A DNA stretch of 30,569 bases, from positions 1 through 30,569 of the IMG/VR virus record IMGVR_UViG_3300025949_001136, one strand, 5' to 3'. The translations under genes and the position numbers were made by a program. A model generated the notes under the pieces. It was given only the letters and a program-made list of their open reading frames with translations, ran no database searches and was not told the origin of the DNA. Positions 23,329 through 30,207 of this stretch are shown here, one piece after another (positions within the stretch are counted from its first letter, which is position 1; each line of letters starts with the position of its first letter). This stretch comes from a virus.

Positions 23329-23605
23329 AGCGCAGATACCTTTCCAGCGGGAGACCACCGATCGCAGTGGCGCGCATGTAGACGGCGTGCTTGTCCTGGT
23401 TCGCCGGATAACCAAGCTCGCGCTCGGCCTGATCCCACCATCCATCCTCCGCCGCGCACGCCTTGCAGCGTTTCGTCCCCATGTGCCCGAGCCGGGTTAC
23501 GCCATAGGCCTCGAACCTGACCTTGTGGAAGTCGCACACCTCCCATCGGGATTTCTTCCCGAGCTGGTTCATGCGGTACTGATGGCGGCTCTTGATGTAG
23601 GTCAC
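23315..23605 (-). CDS. Small putative zinc-ribbon phage protein (96 aa)
   Basis: GTG 23605 overlaps the previous stop (GTGA). A possible metal site is formed by C-D-F-H near the start and C-K-A-C about 20 residues later. The C-terminal part (ERELGYPANQDKHAVYMRATAIGGLPLERYLRYARP) is helical. No family recognised; nin-region genes often encode such small zinc proteins. A start at the internal ATG (MNQLGKKSRW) is also possible. Confidence 0.65.
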   Translation of the reverse strand: MTYIKSRHQYRMNQLGKKSRWEVCDFHKVRFEAYGVTRLGHMGTKRCKACAAEDGWWDQAERELGYPANQDKHAVYMRATAIGGLPLERYLRYARP

Positions 23606-23874
23606 TTGCTGATTTCCGTGGCTCGATGGTGGCGACCGGCTTGCGTCAATGCGAACAGCTGCGGGAAGTAACGGCGCGGGATGGGGCCGTAATCTTTTTT
23701 CTGCCAGATCACGCGATGCCGAACGAATCCGTGGCGCCGGACGAAGCCCTGATCGATCTGCGTGTTGAGGGCGGCCCGCGCGCCCTCGTCGGAAGCGCAA
23801 AGGCACGTGGCGAGCTGCTGAATGGTCATCGGGCGAAGCGCAAGCGCGCCGACAATTCGGTCACCCAGGTTCAT
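23602..23874 (-). CDS. Small putative winged-helix protein (90 aa)
   Basis: The sequence MTIQQLATCLCASDEGARAALNTQIDQGFVRRHGFVRHRVIWQKKD resembles a helix-turn-helix followed by a beta wing. It could be a small DNA-binding or regulatory protein of the replication region. ATGA overlap with the P-like gene and GTGA overlap with the next. No named family. Confidence 0.65.
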   Translation of the reverse strand: MNLGDRIVGALALRPMTIQQLATCLCASDEGARAALNTQIDQGFVRRHGFVRHRVIWQKKDYGPIPRRYFPQLFALTQAGRHHRATEISK

Positions 23875-24545
23875 GCGGTCGCCTGCGCTTCCGGTATCTG
23901 CGCCGCCAGCATCGCCGCGATCTCGGCGAGCGACGCGCGTGCCGTGGCTTCGCTCGCCGCCTTCGGCTTCGCCGGCTTCTGCCGCTGCAGCAGCGCGGAG
24001 ATAGGCGGCGGCAGCTGCTTCCCGCGCATGACGTGCTCGCAGGTCAGCTCGTAGGCTTCGTTCACGGCGCGCTCGCAGCGATATTCGTCGCCAGACTGGT
24101 ACTCAGCCGTGTTGAGGAAGCTCCAGAACTGACGCATGAAGGGCGAATGCTCATCGCCGGGGTGCGCCATCTGGTGGCGAACCGCGGCCATGCTGGGAAT
24201 GCCCATGCACATGGCGCGGAAGCGCGGCGCGGACGGCGGCCATTCCCGTCCCGTCGCCAGCGTAGCCTGCAGGCCGATGGCGATATGCTCGGGCGACAAG
24301 CCGGCGAGCGCAGCGGACCAATCGTCAGCCGCACCACCGGCTGGATCCACGCCGTACTGGCTGACCCAGGTGTTGCCGAACATCCGCGCCATCTTGAGCC
24401 AGAATTTATCCAGCAGCGGCTGCGGTGTACGTGCCTTCGATGGTGTCGCCTTGGTCTTCGCCTGCATCGCGGGCGTTTCGCTCGTCGATGGCGCGCTGGA
24501 CAGCGTCGCCAACCCCTCCACCGCTGCGAGATGGACGCGTTTCAT
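23871..24545 (-). CDS. Replication protein P-like helicase loader (224 aa)
   Basis: Probably brings the host DnaB helicase to the phage origin, like lambda P. The pattern LLDKFWLKMARMFGNTWVSQYGVDPAGGAADDWSAALAGLSPEHIAIGLQATLATGREWPPSAPRFRAMCMGIPSMAAVRHQM is typical of phage P-like proteins. ATG 24545 has a perfect AAGGAGG 6 nt upstream, so the gene truly starts 140 bp inside the O-like gene, in another frame. Confidence 0.8.
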   Translation of the reverse strand: MKRVHLAAVEGLATLSSAPSTSETPAMQAKTKATPSKARTPQPLLDKFWLKMARMFGNTWVSQYGVDPAGGAADDWSAALAGLSPEHIAIGLQATLATGREWPPSAPRFRAMCMGIPSMAAVRHQMAHPGDEHSPFMRQFWSFLNTAEYQSGDEYRCERAVNEAYELTCEHVMRGKQLPPPISALLQRQKPAKPKAASEATARASLAEIAAMLAAQIPEAQATA

Positions 24546-25245
24546 GCTTGCCTCCTTGGGGAACGTTCTTGGGTGCGTACAGGCCGCGCCAGCCGAGCTT
24601 GATGGCGTTGTCGATCACTTCCTTCGGCGTCCAGCCCTCGGCGCGCAGCTCGGCGAGCGCGTCCAGCGACAGCTCCGCGGCACGCTGCGTCAGCGGAAAG
24701 CGGCGCTCCTTCCGATCTCGGACCCAGGATTCCCACAGCGGCGGGTCCAGCCAGGGAGGCAACTCGACGACGATCTCCGCGGCGGGTGCGCGCTTCCTCT
24801 GAGGGTTGCTCTTATTGACGGTTAATGACGGTTCTTGACGGTTAGTGTCCGCCTGGCGGACTTCGAAATCCGGCTGGCGGACTTCGTCGTCCGGGAGGCG
24901 GACCTCGTTATCCGCCTTGCGAACTAGTACGGGAGGCGGACTAGTTGGCGTGCCGGACTGGTTGCCTTGGTCACCACCGGCCTTGGGTGCAAAGCCGGCG
25001 GGCGTCAGGATGTACGTCGTGCGATAGCGATCGGTCCGGTCTGCTCGGAGCGCGCCAGCATCCTCCAGCCACTTGATCGCCTCGATCACCGCGGTGCGGC
25101 CGAAGCATGTCCGCTCGCTGATCTTGGTCAGCGACGGCCAGCAATAGCCCTGATCGTTGGCGTTGTCGGCCAGCGAGATCAGCACGGCCTTGGGCGTGGG
25201 CGGCATCTTGAGCGGCCAGCACTGCGCCATCAGCAGCGTGCTCAT
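24406..25245 (-). CDS. O-like replication initiator with N-terminal helix-turn-helix (279 aa)
   Basis: Binds the origin to start phage DNA replication. N-terminal winged-helix domain (KAVLISLADNANDQGYCWPSLTKISERTCFGRTAVIEAIKWLEDAGALR). The middle is a repeat-rich linker (about 108-137, with VRKADNE, VRLPDDE, VRQPDFE, VRQADTN) that is encoded by the iterons. The C-terminal domain has LPPWLDPPLWESWVRDRKERRFPLTQRAAELSLDALAELRAEGWTPKEVIDNAIKLGWRGLYAPK. ATGA overlap with the upstream 67-aa gene; the last 140 bp are shared with the P-like gene. Confidence 0.87.
   Translation of the reverse strand: MSTLLMAQCWPLKMPPTPKAVLISLADNANDQGYCWPSLTKISERTCFGRTAVIEAIKWLEDAGALRADRTDRYRTTYILTPAGFAPKAGGDQGNQSGTPTSPPPVLVRKADNEVRLPDDEVRQPDFEVRQADTNRQEPSLTVNKSNPQRKRAPAAEIVVELPPWLDPPLWESWVRDRKERRFPLTQRAAELSLDALAELRAEGWTPKEVIDNAIKLGWRGLYAPKNVPQGGKHETRPSRSGGGVGDAVQRAIDERNARDAGEDQGDTIEGTYTAAAAG
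24815..24948. other. Candidate phage replication origin: three decamers and four to five iterons
   Basis: Inside the O-like gene. Plus strand: three tandem decamers of TTGACGGTTA type (24815-24844), then four 21-bp iterons beginning TCCG (24848, 24869, 24890, 24911). A fifth copy is offset to 24928. Several iterons are self-complementary (TCCGCC, T, GGCGGA). This matches the lambda design: iterons in the O linker region next to a lower-GC stretch. Confidence 0.75.
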
Positions 25246-25445
25246 GGCGTGCCGCCCTCCGCACTAGGAGCAGCGAGGTCGATACCAAGCCACACCGGAT
25301 CGCCTTCTGGCAGTCTGAGCTGCGCCGGTGCCATAGCTACCAGCAAGCCGACGACTAGGTCAGCCGTCGTCGCGTCCTGGCAAGACACCGCGGCGCGAGC
25401 CGCTTCCATCTCGCCGAGCAGCCCGAGCGCCCTGAGCGTCTTCAT
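25242..25445 (-). CDS. Small hypothetical early protein (67 aa)
   Basis: ATG 25445 overlaps the CII-like gene stop (ATGA). Sequence MKTLRALGLLGEMEAARAAVSCQDATTADLVVGLLVAMAPAQLRLPEGDPVW...; largely helical with one hydrophobic stretch. No family recognised. It links the CII-like and O-like genes in one early operon. Confidence 0.65.
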   Translation of the reverse strand: MKTLRALGLLGEMEAARAAVSCQDATTADLVVGLLVAMAPAQLRLPEGDPVWLGIDLAAPSAEGGTP

Positions 25446-25894
25446 GCGCTCGGCTCCAGGCGTCCGGACTTCTGCGTGGCAAGCCGCGCCATCGTCAGCA
25501 AGGCGGCCTGCACGTCGGCGCAAAGCGCATCGATTTCGCGGCTCGCGTTCTTGGTGATCTGCCCTTTGACCAGCACGCCATTCAATGCAGTCGACATGGC
25601 TCCGCTCGCCCCAAGGAACGCCAGCACGCTGGACATCAGCGAGCCATCCACCGCGGGCAGCTCCGTTCGGACGAGTGCGTAGCCGTGCTGGGCGGCTAGC
25701 GCCTGCAGAATGCGGTGGTCTCCCGTCAGCCCCATCATCTCGTCGGCCTCGGCCAGCGTCAGGTGGTGCGTGCTGCTATTCGGATTGACCTTGTTGCGCA
25801 GGACGCCAGGTTTCATGTCCATGCGTACGGCGAGCACGTCGCAGCCGCCGGCGCAGCCGTGCGCCGTCTTATGGGCGGCGTCTAACACGTTCAC
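25442..25894 (-). CDS. CII-family phage regulatory protein (Phage_CP76; 150 aa)
   Basis: DNA-binding regulator of the lysis/lysogeny switch. The start NVLDAAHKTAHGCAGGCDVLAVRMDMKPGVLRNKVNPNSSTHHLTLAEADEMMGLTGDHRILQALAAQHGYALV matches this family closely, with the HTH in the GVLRNKVNP region. The C-terminal part is a helical effector-like domain. GTG 25894 overlaps the small upstream gene. It lies after the Cro-like gene, as CII does in lambda. Confidence 0.9.
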   Translation of the reverse strand: MNVLDAAHKTAHGCAGGCDVLAVRMDMKPGVLRNKVNPNSSTHHLTLAEADEMMGLTGDHRILQALAAQHGYALVRTELPAVDGSLMSSVLAFLGASGAMSTALNGVLVKGQITKNASREIDALCADVQAALLTMARLATQKSGRLEPSA

Positions 25895-25998
25895 GGCGCC
25901 ACCATTTGCACGTAGAACCCGTGGTTGGCGGCCGGTACCGTGGCTGCCATGGAAGCGATAACTGCATCGAACGGAATGACGATATCGGGGCGCGCCAT
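25891..25998 (-). CDS. Very small hypothetical protein (35 aa)
   Basis: MARPDIVIPFDAVIASMAATVPAANHGFYVQMVAP, encoded between the Cro-like and CII-like genes. A strong GGGAGGGGA lies 8 nt before ATG 25998, its stop overlaps the CII-like start (GTGA), and it follows the Cro-like stop closely. It may be a real small protein or serve for translational coupling. Confidence 0.5.
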   Translation of the reverse strand: MARPDIVIPFDAVIASMAATVPAANHGFYVQMVAP

Positions 25999-25999
25999 A

Positions 26000-26221
26000 T
26001 CAGCTGTCCCCTCCCGCAACCGCGTCCGCGGTACTGGGCTGGCCCGCGCGTGCCAGCTCGACCAGCTTGCGGCCAAGCTCGTAGTCGCAGCCTTTAATGC
26101 GGCCGCGGCGCAGCCGGCTGATGGTGGACTGGCTGGTGCCAGCCAACCGGGCGATTGCGGGGTCCGATTGCCAGACCTTGTACAGGGCTTGTACGGCTTC
26201 GCGTGGCGTCATGGCACGCAT
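26000..26221 (-). CDS. Cro-like HTH repressor (73 aa)
   Basis: First gene of the leftward early operon, divergent from CI. HTH in ALYKVWQSDPAIARLAGTSQSTISRLRRGRIKGCDYELGRKLVELAR, with DPAIARLAGTSQSTISRLRRG as the DNA-reading unit. Starts at 26221 or 26212 are both possible. There is no Shine-Dalgarno and the operator O1 begins 2 bp from the first start, so a leaderless or very short-leader mRNA is likely. Confidence 0.85.
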   Translation of the reverse strand: MRAMTPREAVQALYKVWQSDPAIARLAGTSQSTISRLRRGRIKGCDYELGRKLVELARAGQPSTADAVAGGDS

Positions 26222-26222
26222 T

Positions 26223-26262
26223 TAGGCATGAACGCCTAGACAGGTCAAGGCATATGAGCATA
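26223..26262. promoter_or_regulatory. oR-like operator pair between cro and cI
   Basis: Two 16-bp sites 24 bp apart: O1 is TAGGC, six bases, GCCTA (26223-26238); O2 is an imperfect copy, AAGGC, six bases, GCATA (26247-26262). A half-site TAGGC lies at 26282. On the plus strand TAGACA (26236-26241), 16 bases and CATAAC form a fair promoter toward CI. On the minus strand TTGACC, 18 bases and TAAATG would serve cro. The same module recurs at 29240. Confidence 0.8.
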
Positions 26263-26313
26263 ACCTCTATCCACGGGCGGTTAGGCGTCGCTAATGCGCG
26301 GCACCATAGGCCG

Positions 26314-26991
26314 ATGACCCTCGCGCATAAGAACCTCAATTTCCTCATTGGCTCCCTGTCGGCAAACCAGCTCGCTGAACTAGCTGGCACGGACCAGACA
26401 ACCATCAGCCGAGGACTCAAGAATCCAAGGTGGAGCCCAGGACAGAGGATTGCCACGGGGATTTCCAATGCCCTCCGCGTCACAACCTATGACTTCCTGT
26501 ACGTCGACCTTGAGGCCAGGGCCAAGATGGCCGGCGGTGAGGCGATCAAGCCACTGCAAGGTGGACTGGTTCATATTCGGCAGCTTGAGGGGTTTGAGAT
26601 TCCGCCCAACACGCCGTTAAGCCGACATGATGCGTTCGATAGCGCATTGGTCGTCAAAGAAGAATGGTTCCAGTTCAACGTGGGGATTGATGCCAAGGAT
26701 GCCCGCTACGCGGTCCAGCGGGACGACTCCCTCAAGGGCGAGATCGACCTCGGCTCCGTGGTCATTTTCGACACGTCCGCCAACAACGTCGAAGAGCTTG
26801 GAGAGGGCATTTATGCGTTTACTTACTTTGGTATCAACCACATAAAGCTGATCCAGATACCTCGCCGCGGAACGCTTCTTTTTGCTGGCACGAAGCGCAG
26901 CCTAAATGCCATCATGGCGGAGGGGAAAGAACTGGAAGGTCTGCAGGTGCATGGCCGCGCCATGCTCTCGCTTCATGGCAAGAGGCTGTAG
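26314..26991 (+). CDS. CI-like repressor with S24/LexA-type C-terminal domain (225 aa)
   Basis: Lysogeny repressor. N-terminal HTH: LIGSLSANQLAELAGTDQTTISRGLKNPRW (11-40). The C-terminal domain has Ser139 in RDDSLKGEIDLGSVVIFD, where most family members have GDSM, and Lys178 in INHIKLIQ, spaced like the LexA Ser-Lys pair. I chose ATG 26314 because it starts the HTH region; no Shine-Dalgarno is visible. No Ala-Gly or Cys-Gly lies about 35 residues before the Ser, so RecA-triggered self-cleavage is doubtful. A MASE1-type gene follows 30 bp later. Confidence 0.85.
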   Translation: MTLAHKNLNFLIGSLSANQLAELAGTDQTTISRGLKNPRWSPGQRIATGISNALRVTTYDFLYVDLEARAKMAGGEAIKPLQGGLVHIRQLEGFEIPPNTPLSRHDAFDSALVVKEEWFQFNVGIDAKDARYAVQRDDSLKGEIDLGSVVIFDTSANNVEELGEGIYAFTYFGINHIKLIQIPRRGTLLFAGTKRSLNAIMAEGKELEGLQVHGRAMLSLHGKRL

Positions 26992-27021
26992 CGATTTCTC
27001 AAGGGGGATGGGAATAGCGGT

Positions 27022-28662
27022 ATGGAAAAGCCGGGGAAGATCGCGAAATGGATTGGGGCGGCCGCCTTATACATCGTTGTTTGCTATGGCCTGAAGCAAG
27101 TCCCCTTCTACACTGACTTGGCGTCGGGCCTGCGGCTCGCGCTGTTGCTGTTGCTGCCAATGCGCCGCTGGCCGCTGTTGCTCATCTGCGATGCCGTCGC
27201 ACTGACGCTGTTCACGGTCCCTCGGTTCGGCGTGCCGCCATTTACGACGCTGTCGGCCCTGATTACGATATTCGGATACCCCTTAACCAGCGTTCCGGCC
27301 GCACTCCTTGCGCGCCGAATCGGGCTTGATCTTTCACACCACGCTCCGCGCCAGATTTTCAACCTTGCAGCAGTGGCTGCACTGGCAGCGCTCGTCGGCT
27401 CGGTGCTCGGCATTGCGTACGTTCTGAGCTGCAATATGCCTCTGGGCGCGCAGCAAGTCACGATTCCAAGCCTGTTCGAGACGTACGCCATAGGCAAGGT
27501 GCTGGGAGTGTTCGCCGTGGTTCCCGCCGCCTTCTGGATCGCGTCGATGTTCAATGCGTCGAAAGCGATCACGCGCGCCAGGCTGGCTAAAGCGTTCACG
27601 GATCTCTACACCTGGATCGGTGCGACCAGTGGCGTCCTGCTCGTTGCCACCGTGCTTGCCAACTCGGTCGGGCCGGGGCGCCTGCTGCTACCGATTCGAC
27701 TAGCCATGTTTATGGCTCTCGTCGTCTGCGCGCTGCGTCATGGCTCGCGCGGCGCGGGCATAGCTGTCCTTCTGGTCAATATTGCTCTGGAGTTGACACA
27801 GCAGATCCAACCACGGGAGCCCGACCTGGTTACCGTCCATGAGATCGGCGCCCTATTCAGCATAATCGGGCTGCTGGTCGGCACACATGTGTCGCGGCAC
27901 CAAGCCGAGGCCCTGGCCGCAGCTGCGGAGAAAGATCGGCTGATGGCCGAATCCAAGCTTGCGGAGTTAAACAAGGGCACTCTGCGCCGCTTGGCGCAGA
28001 ACCAAGCTGATCTGCCTCAGCGGCTGCTTGATGCACAAGCCGGATTCCTGGATGACCTGCTGCTGGACTTCGCTCCGATAGAAAATCAGCTACGAGATAA
28101 GAGCGTCGACCGCGAAGATGCTCAACTGCTCTGGTGGCGCCTTAGCTCGCGAACCTATCAGGAGATTCGGGCTCGGCGTGCAGCCATCAGGCCCGAGCTG
28201 CTGGACAGTCACGGGCTACGCGCGGCGCTGGCGAGTGGCCCGATCGCTGCGGCTCTTTCGGATTCGGGCATTTCTTTCCACGTACGGCTCACTGACAACT
28301 TGAGCAATGTTCCGAAGGCAACGCAGTTCGCCGTATATCAGTTGGCCCACGGAAGTATTGCGCGCTTCCTGCAAGTCGGCGTGGCCGGGTGCGTCACCCT
28401 TCGCGTACGGACTGGCCGCTTAGGCGTGCGAGAGTGGGTCGCCGTGCATGTAAACGTAGCCCTGAATTCTGATATTGAGCAGGATCTGGAAAGGGGCGCA
28501 GATATCAGTCGATCGCTCATTCTGCTGGCACAAGCGTATGGCGGTCGCGCACGTGAAAAACCGCTGAGAGTCGGTCGTTACGACTTCTCAGCGGTTTTGT
28601 TCAACGAGGACATCAACGCCTTGCTGCATCCCGATTCGGATACTCAGCTCGCCAGCGCCTAA
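27022..28662 (+). CDS. MASE1-like membrane protein with degenerate histidine-kinase-like C-terminus (546 aa)
   Basis: Residues 1-290 hold about eight hydrophobic helices with the arrangement of a MASE1 sensor domain. A short coiled coil (291-320) follows. Residues ~330-470 resemble the dimerisation and N-terminal ATPase parts of NarL-type kinases: YQEIRARRAAIRPELLDSHGLRAAL, then FAVYQLAHGSIARFLQ. The phospho-accepting His, the N-box Asn and the Gly-rich ATP lid are not seen, so this looks like a pseudokinase. It lies 30 bp after cI on the same strand and is probably expressed in the lysogen. Function is unknown; sensing, superinfection exclusion or host signalling are guesses. A terminator-like hairpin lies within codons 512-526. 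Confidence 0.72.
   Translation: MEKPGKIAKWIGAAALYIVVCYGLKQVPFYTDLASGLRLALLLLLPMRRWPLLLICDAVALTLFTVPRFGVPPFTTLSALITIFGYPLTSVPAALLARRIGLDLSHHAPRQIFNLAAVAALAALVGSVLGIAYVLSCNMPLGAQQVTIPSLFETYAIGKVLGVFAVVPAAFWIASMFNASKAITRARLAKAFTDLYTWIGATSGVLLVATVLANSVGPGRLLLPIRLAMFMALVVCALRHGSRGAGIAVLLVNIALELTQQIQPREPDLVTVHEIGALFSIIGLLVGTHVSRHQAEALAAAAEKDRLMAESKLAELNKGTLRRLAQNQADLPQRLLDAQAGFLDDLLLDFAPIENQLRDKSVDREDAQLLWWRLSSRTYQEIRARRAAIRPELLDSHGLRAALASGPIAAALSDSGISFHVRLTDNLSNVPKATQFAVYQLAHGSIARFLQVGVAGCVTLRVRTGRLGVREWVAVHVNVALNSDIEQDLERGADISRSLILLAQAYGGRAREKPLRVGRYDFSAVLFNEDINALLHPDSDTQLASA
28557..28598. terminator. Strong hairpin with A- and T-tracts inside the MASE1-like gene
   Basis: 13-bp perfect stem AAAACCGCTGAGA/TCTCAGCGGTTTT, extended inward by GTCG/CGAC with one bulged T and a 7-nt loop. 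The A-tract and T-tract make it a bidirectional terminator by shape. It is about 65 bp before the stop codon, in the coding region. Confidence 0.75.
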
Positions 28663-28679
28663 TAGCGCCAGCGCCCTGA

Positions 28680-29183
28680 TCACTTACCGCAGGAAACCGG
28701 ATCGGTGCAAGTTTCATCGGCCGCCATCGCGGCCGGCGGAGGCGCAGATATGGCACGCAAGGTCGTCACCTTGCCGCACTCGACGGGATCCCGACACTCT
28801 TCCTCGGCCGCATAGGCCACTAGCGTTCCGGCGCTCGGACTGCCCGTGATAACGAGCTGCCCATCGTCATAGACGACTTGCCCGGCAGTCGTTACAGGTC
28901 TGGCGTCCAGCACCTGCACCGTGTCCGGGTTGCCAATGGGCAGCACCAGAACCTGGCGCCCCGCTACGGCCAGAGCGGCCACGGGGCTACCGGCCGAGTT
29001 GTTGATCTGCACGTACTTCACCCCGTTGGCATCCCAGCGGTACGCATGGAATTGCACAGAACGGCTTACATCAGCGGCGTTCGGCCAGGTCGCGCCCAGC
29101 CCCCTCAAGTCCGCGGCATTGGCTGCAGCAGGCACGCCTAAGACGATGCCTAGAACTGCCGTGATTACTGACCCAAGTCTCAT
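28680..29183 (-). CDS. Exported protein with duplicated Cys motif (167 aa)
   Basis: Signal peptide at residues 1-24 (MRLGSVITAVLGIVLGVPAAANA) with an ANA-A cleavage site. The mature part is beta-rich with no membrane helix. The C-terminal third has a duplicated motif, EEECRDPVECGK and DETCTDPVSCGK, where two Cys are five residues apart; both could form disulfides in the periplasm. GGGAG lies 6 nt before ATG 29183 and TATATT (29211-29206) could be its -10. It converges with the MASE1-like gene (17-bp gap) and is divergent from the 29311 operon. No known family; likely lysogenic cargo. Confidence 0.78.
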   Translation of the reverse strand: MRLGSVITAVLGIVLGVPAAANAADLRGLGATWPNAADVSRSVQFHAYRWDANGVKYVQINNSAGSPVAALAVAGRQVLVLPIGNPDTVQVLDARPVTTAGQVVYDDGQLVITGSPSAGTLVAYAAEEECRDPVECGKVTTLRAISAPPPAAMAADETCTDPVSCGK

Positions 29184-29239
29184 GACTTACTCCCTGGCGA
29201 CCGTGAATATAAATGGTGCCTGAACGCAAATATGCCATT

Positions 29240-29279
29240 TAGGCATCAAAGCCTAGACTGACATAGGCGTGTGCGCCTA
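29240..29279. promoter_or_regulatory. oL-like operator pair upstream of the rightward operon
   Basis: Two perfect 16-bp sites of TAGGC, six bases, GCCTA (29240-29255 and 29264-29279), again 24 bp apart. The block from TTTAGGC to AACCTCT aligns with 26221-26267 with the same spacing. It lies between the divergent exported-protein gene and the 29311 gene, so CI and Cro should act here as at oL of lambda. Confidence 0.82.
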
Positions 29280-29310
29280 ACCTCTCTCCAACACCTGAGG
29301 GGAGTGTGCC

Positions 29311-29745
29311 ATGCCGACCGAAGCCAGCAAGTCCCACAAGCCCTACACGGACAATTGTGTAGGAAATGCGAAACCTGTGGATGCGCAGGCCGCCCCCTCG
29401 GACGGCAGTGTCAGACCGGAAGGTCTCGCCGGCTGCGACGGCATCATGGGTCAGCACCCGAAGGTGACGCGCAGGCAGGCCGCGCATGCGGTGCTGGTCA
29501 GCGCTGTATGCGACTACCTGCTCCAGCAACTGGTCCGCGGGGAAGCTATCTGGTGCAGCAGCAGCCCCATTCACGGGCGGCGCCAACGGGATGTGGCCGA
29601 ACGCCTCGTATCGCGTGGCCTAGCGCGAATCATTCCGCGCGGCGTCGACAGCGTCGACCAGATCTACGTCGTGATCCCGCCGAACGCCGAGTGGGATTAC
29701 CAGCGCGACCAGATCCGGGTTGCTGGAGGCGCCAGCCATGGCTGA
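29311..29745 (+). CDS. Hypothetical early rightward protein (144 aa)
   Basis: First gene behind the oL-like operator; GAGGGGAG lies just before ATG 29311. The N-terminal 50 residues look disordered; the rest (HPKVTRRQAAHAVLVSAVCDYLLQQLVRGEAIWCSSSPIHGRRQRDVAERLVSRGLARIIPRG) may be a winged-helix-like fold. No family recognised. By lambda analogy, genes in this slot act on host functions or recombination. It overlaps the next start by 8 bp. Confidence 0.7.
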   Translation: MPTEASKSHKPYTDNCVGNAKPVDAQAAPSDGSVRPEGLAGCDGIMGQHPKVTRRQAAHAVLVSAVCDYLLQQLVRGEAIWCSSSPIHGRRQRDVAERLVSRGLARIIPRGVDSVDQIYVVIPPNAEWDYQRDQIRVAGGASHG

Positions 29746-30001
29746 CCTTCGTGCCAGTGGCGGCACCTACTACCTGCGCCCGGTCCGCGGCGAAGCCGCC
29801 GCGCTCCACACGCATGCCTCCAACGTCCTTTACTTGAAGCGGCGCCGGCACCGGCTCGCCAGCCCGGTCCCTGTCCCCGGCGAAGACGGCACACCGCAGA
29901 GCGGCAACCCCTGGCTGTTCGTGCTGGTGGTGCTGATCGGTGCCGGCGCCGCCGCGATGTTGATCGCCAACATCGTCATCGCCTCGCGGTACCCGTCATG
30001 A
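29738..30001 (+). CDS. Small single-pass membrane protein (87 aa)
   Basis: MADLRASGGTYYLRPVRGEA..., followed by a basic stretch (YLKRRRHRL) and one C-terminal transmembrane helix (NPWLFVLVVLIGAGAAAMLIANIVIA). The N-terminus should face the cytoplasm if the helix is a tail anchor. GGAGG lies 9 nt before ATG 29738. It couples with both neighbours (8-bp overlap; ATGA). Function unknown. Confidence 0.72.
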   Translation: MADLRASGGTYYLRPVRGEAAALHTHASNVLYLKRRRHRLASPVPVPGEDGTPQSGNPWLFVLVVLIGAGAAAMLIANIVIASRYPS

Positions 30002-30207
30002 GCTACGCCGCCCTGTCTCCCGTTGAGCAGCGCGCGGCGGATTTCCAGCTGGCTGCGCTGCAGCGAATGCTGGTCGTCCGCAAGGCTCGCCTTCCCCTTT
30101 CCGTTTTGCCGGCCCCGGCGTCGCTCCCCTCCCCTTCGACGCCAGCGGAGCACGCCCCTGTTGCTCCCGGGGCCGGCCCTTCTTTCTCCATGGAGACCAT
30201 CGCATGA
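29998..30207 (+). CDS. Small hypothetical protein (69 aa)
   Basis: Starts in an ATGA overlap with the membrane protein. A helical N-terminus ([27 protein letters not shown]) is followed by a Pro/Ala/Ser-rich tail. No family recognised. The overlapping starts and stops on both sides support it as a real gene. Confidence 0.62.
   Translation: MSYAALSPVEQRAADFQLAALQRMLVVRKARLPLSVLPAPASLPSPSTPAEHAPVAPGAGPSFSMETIA

Noticed and set aside
28557-28598. Hairpin considered as an attP core or tRNA-like end
   Set aside because: No integrase, tRNA sequence or arm-type repeats nearby; it fits a terminator shape better.
28640-28680. Possible terminator between the convergent genes at 28.66 kb
   Set aside because: AGCGCC motifs here are direct, not inverted, repeats; no stem with a T-tract.
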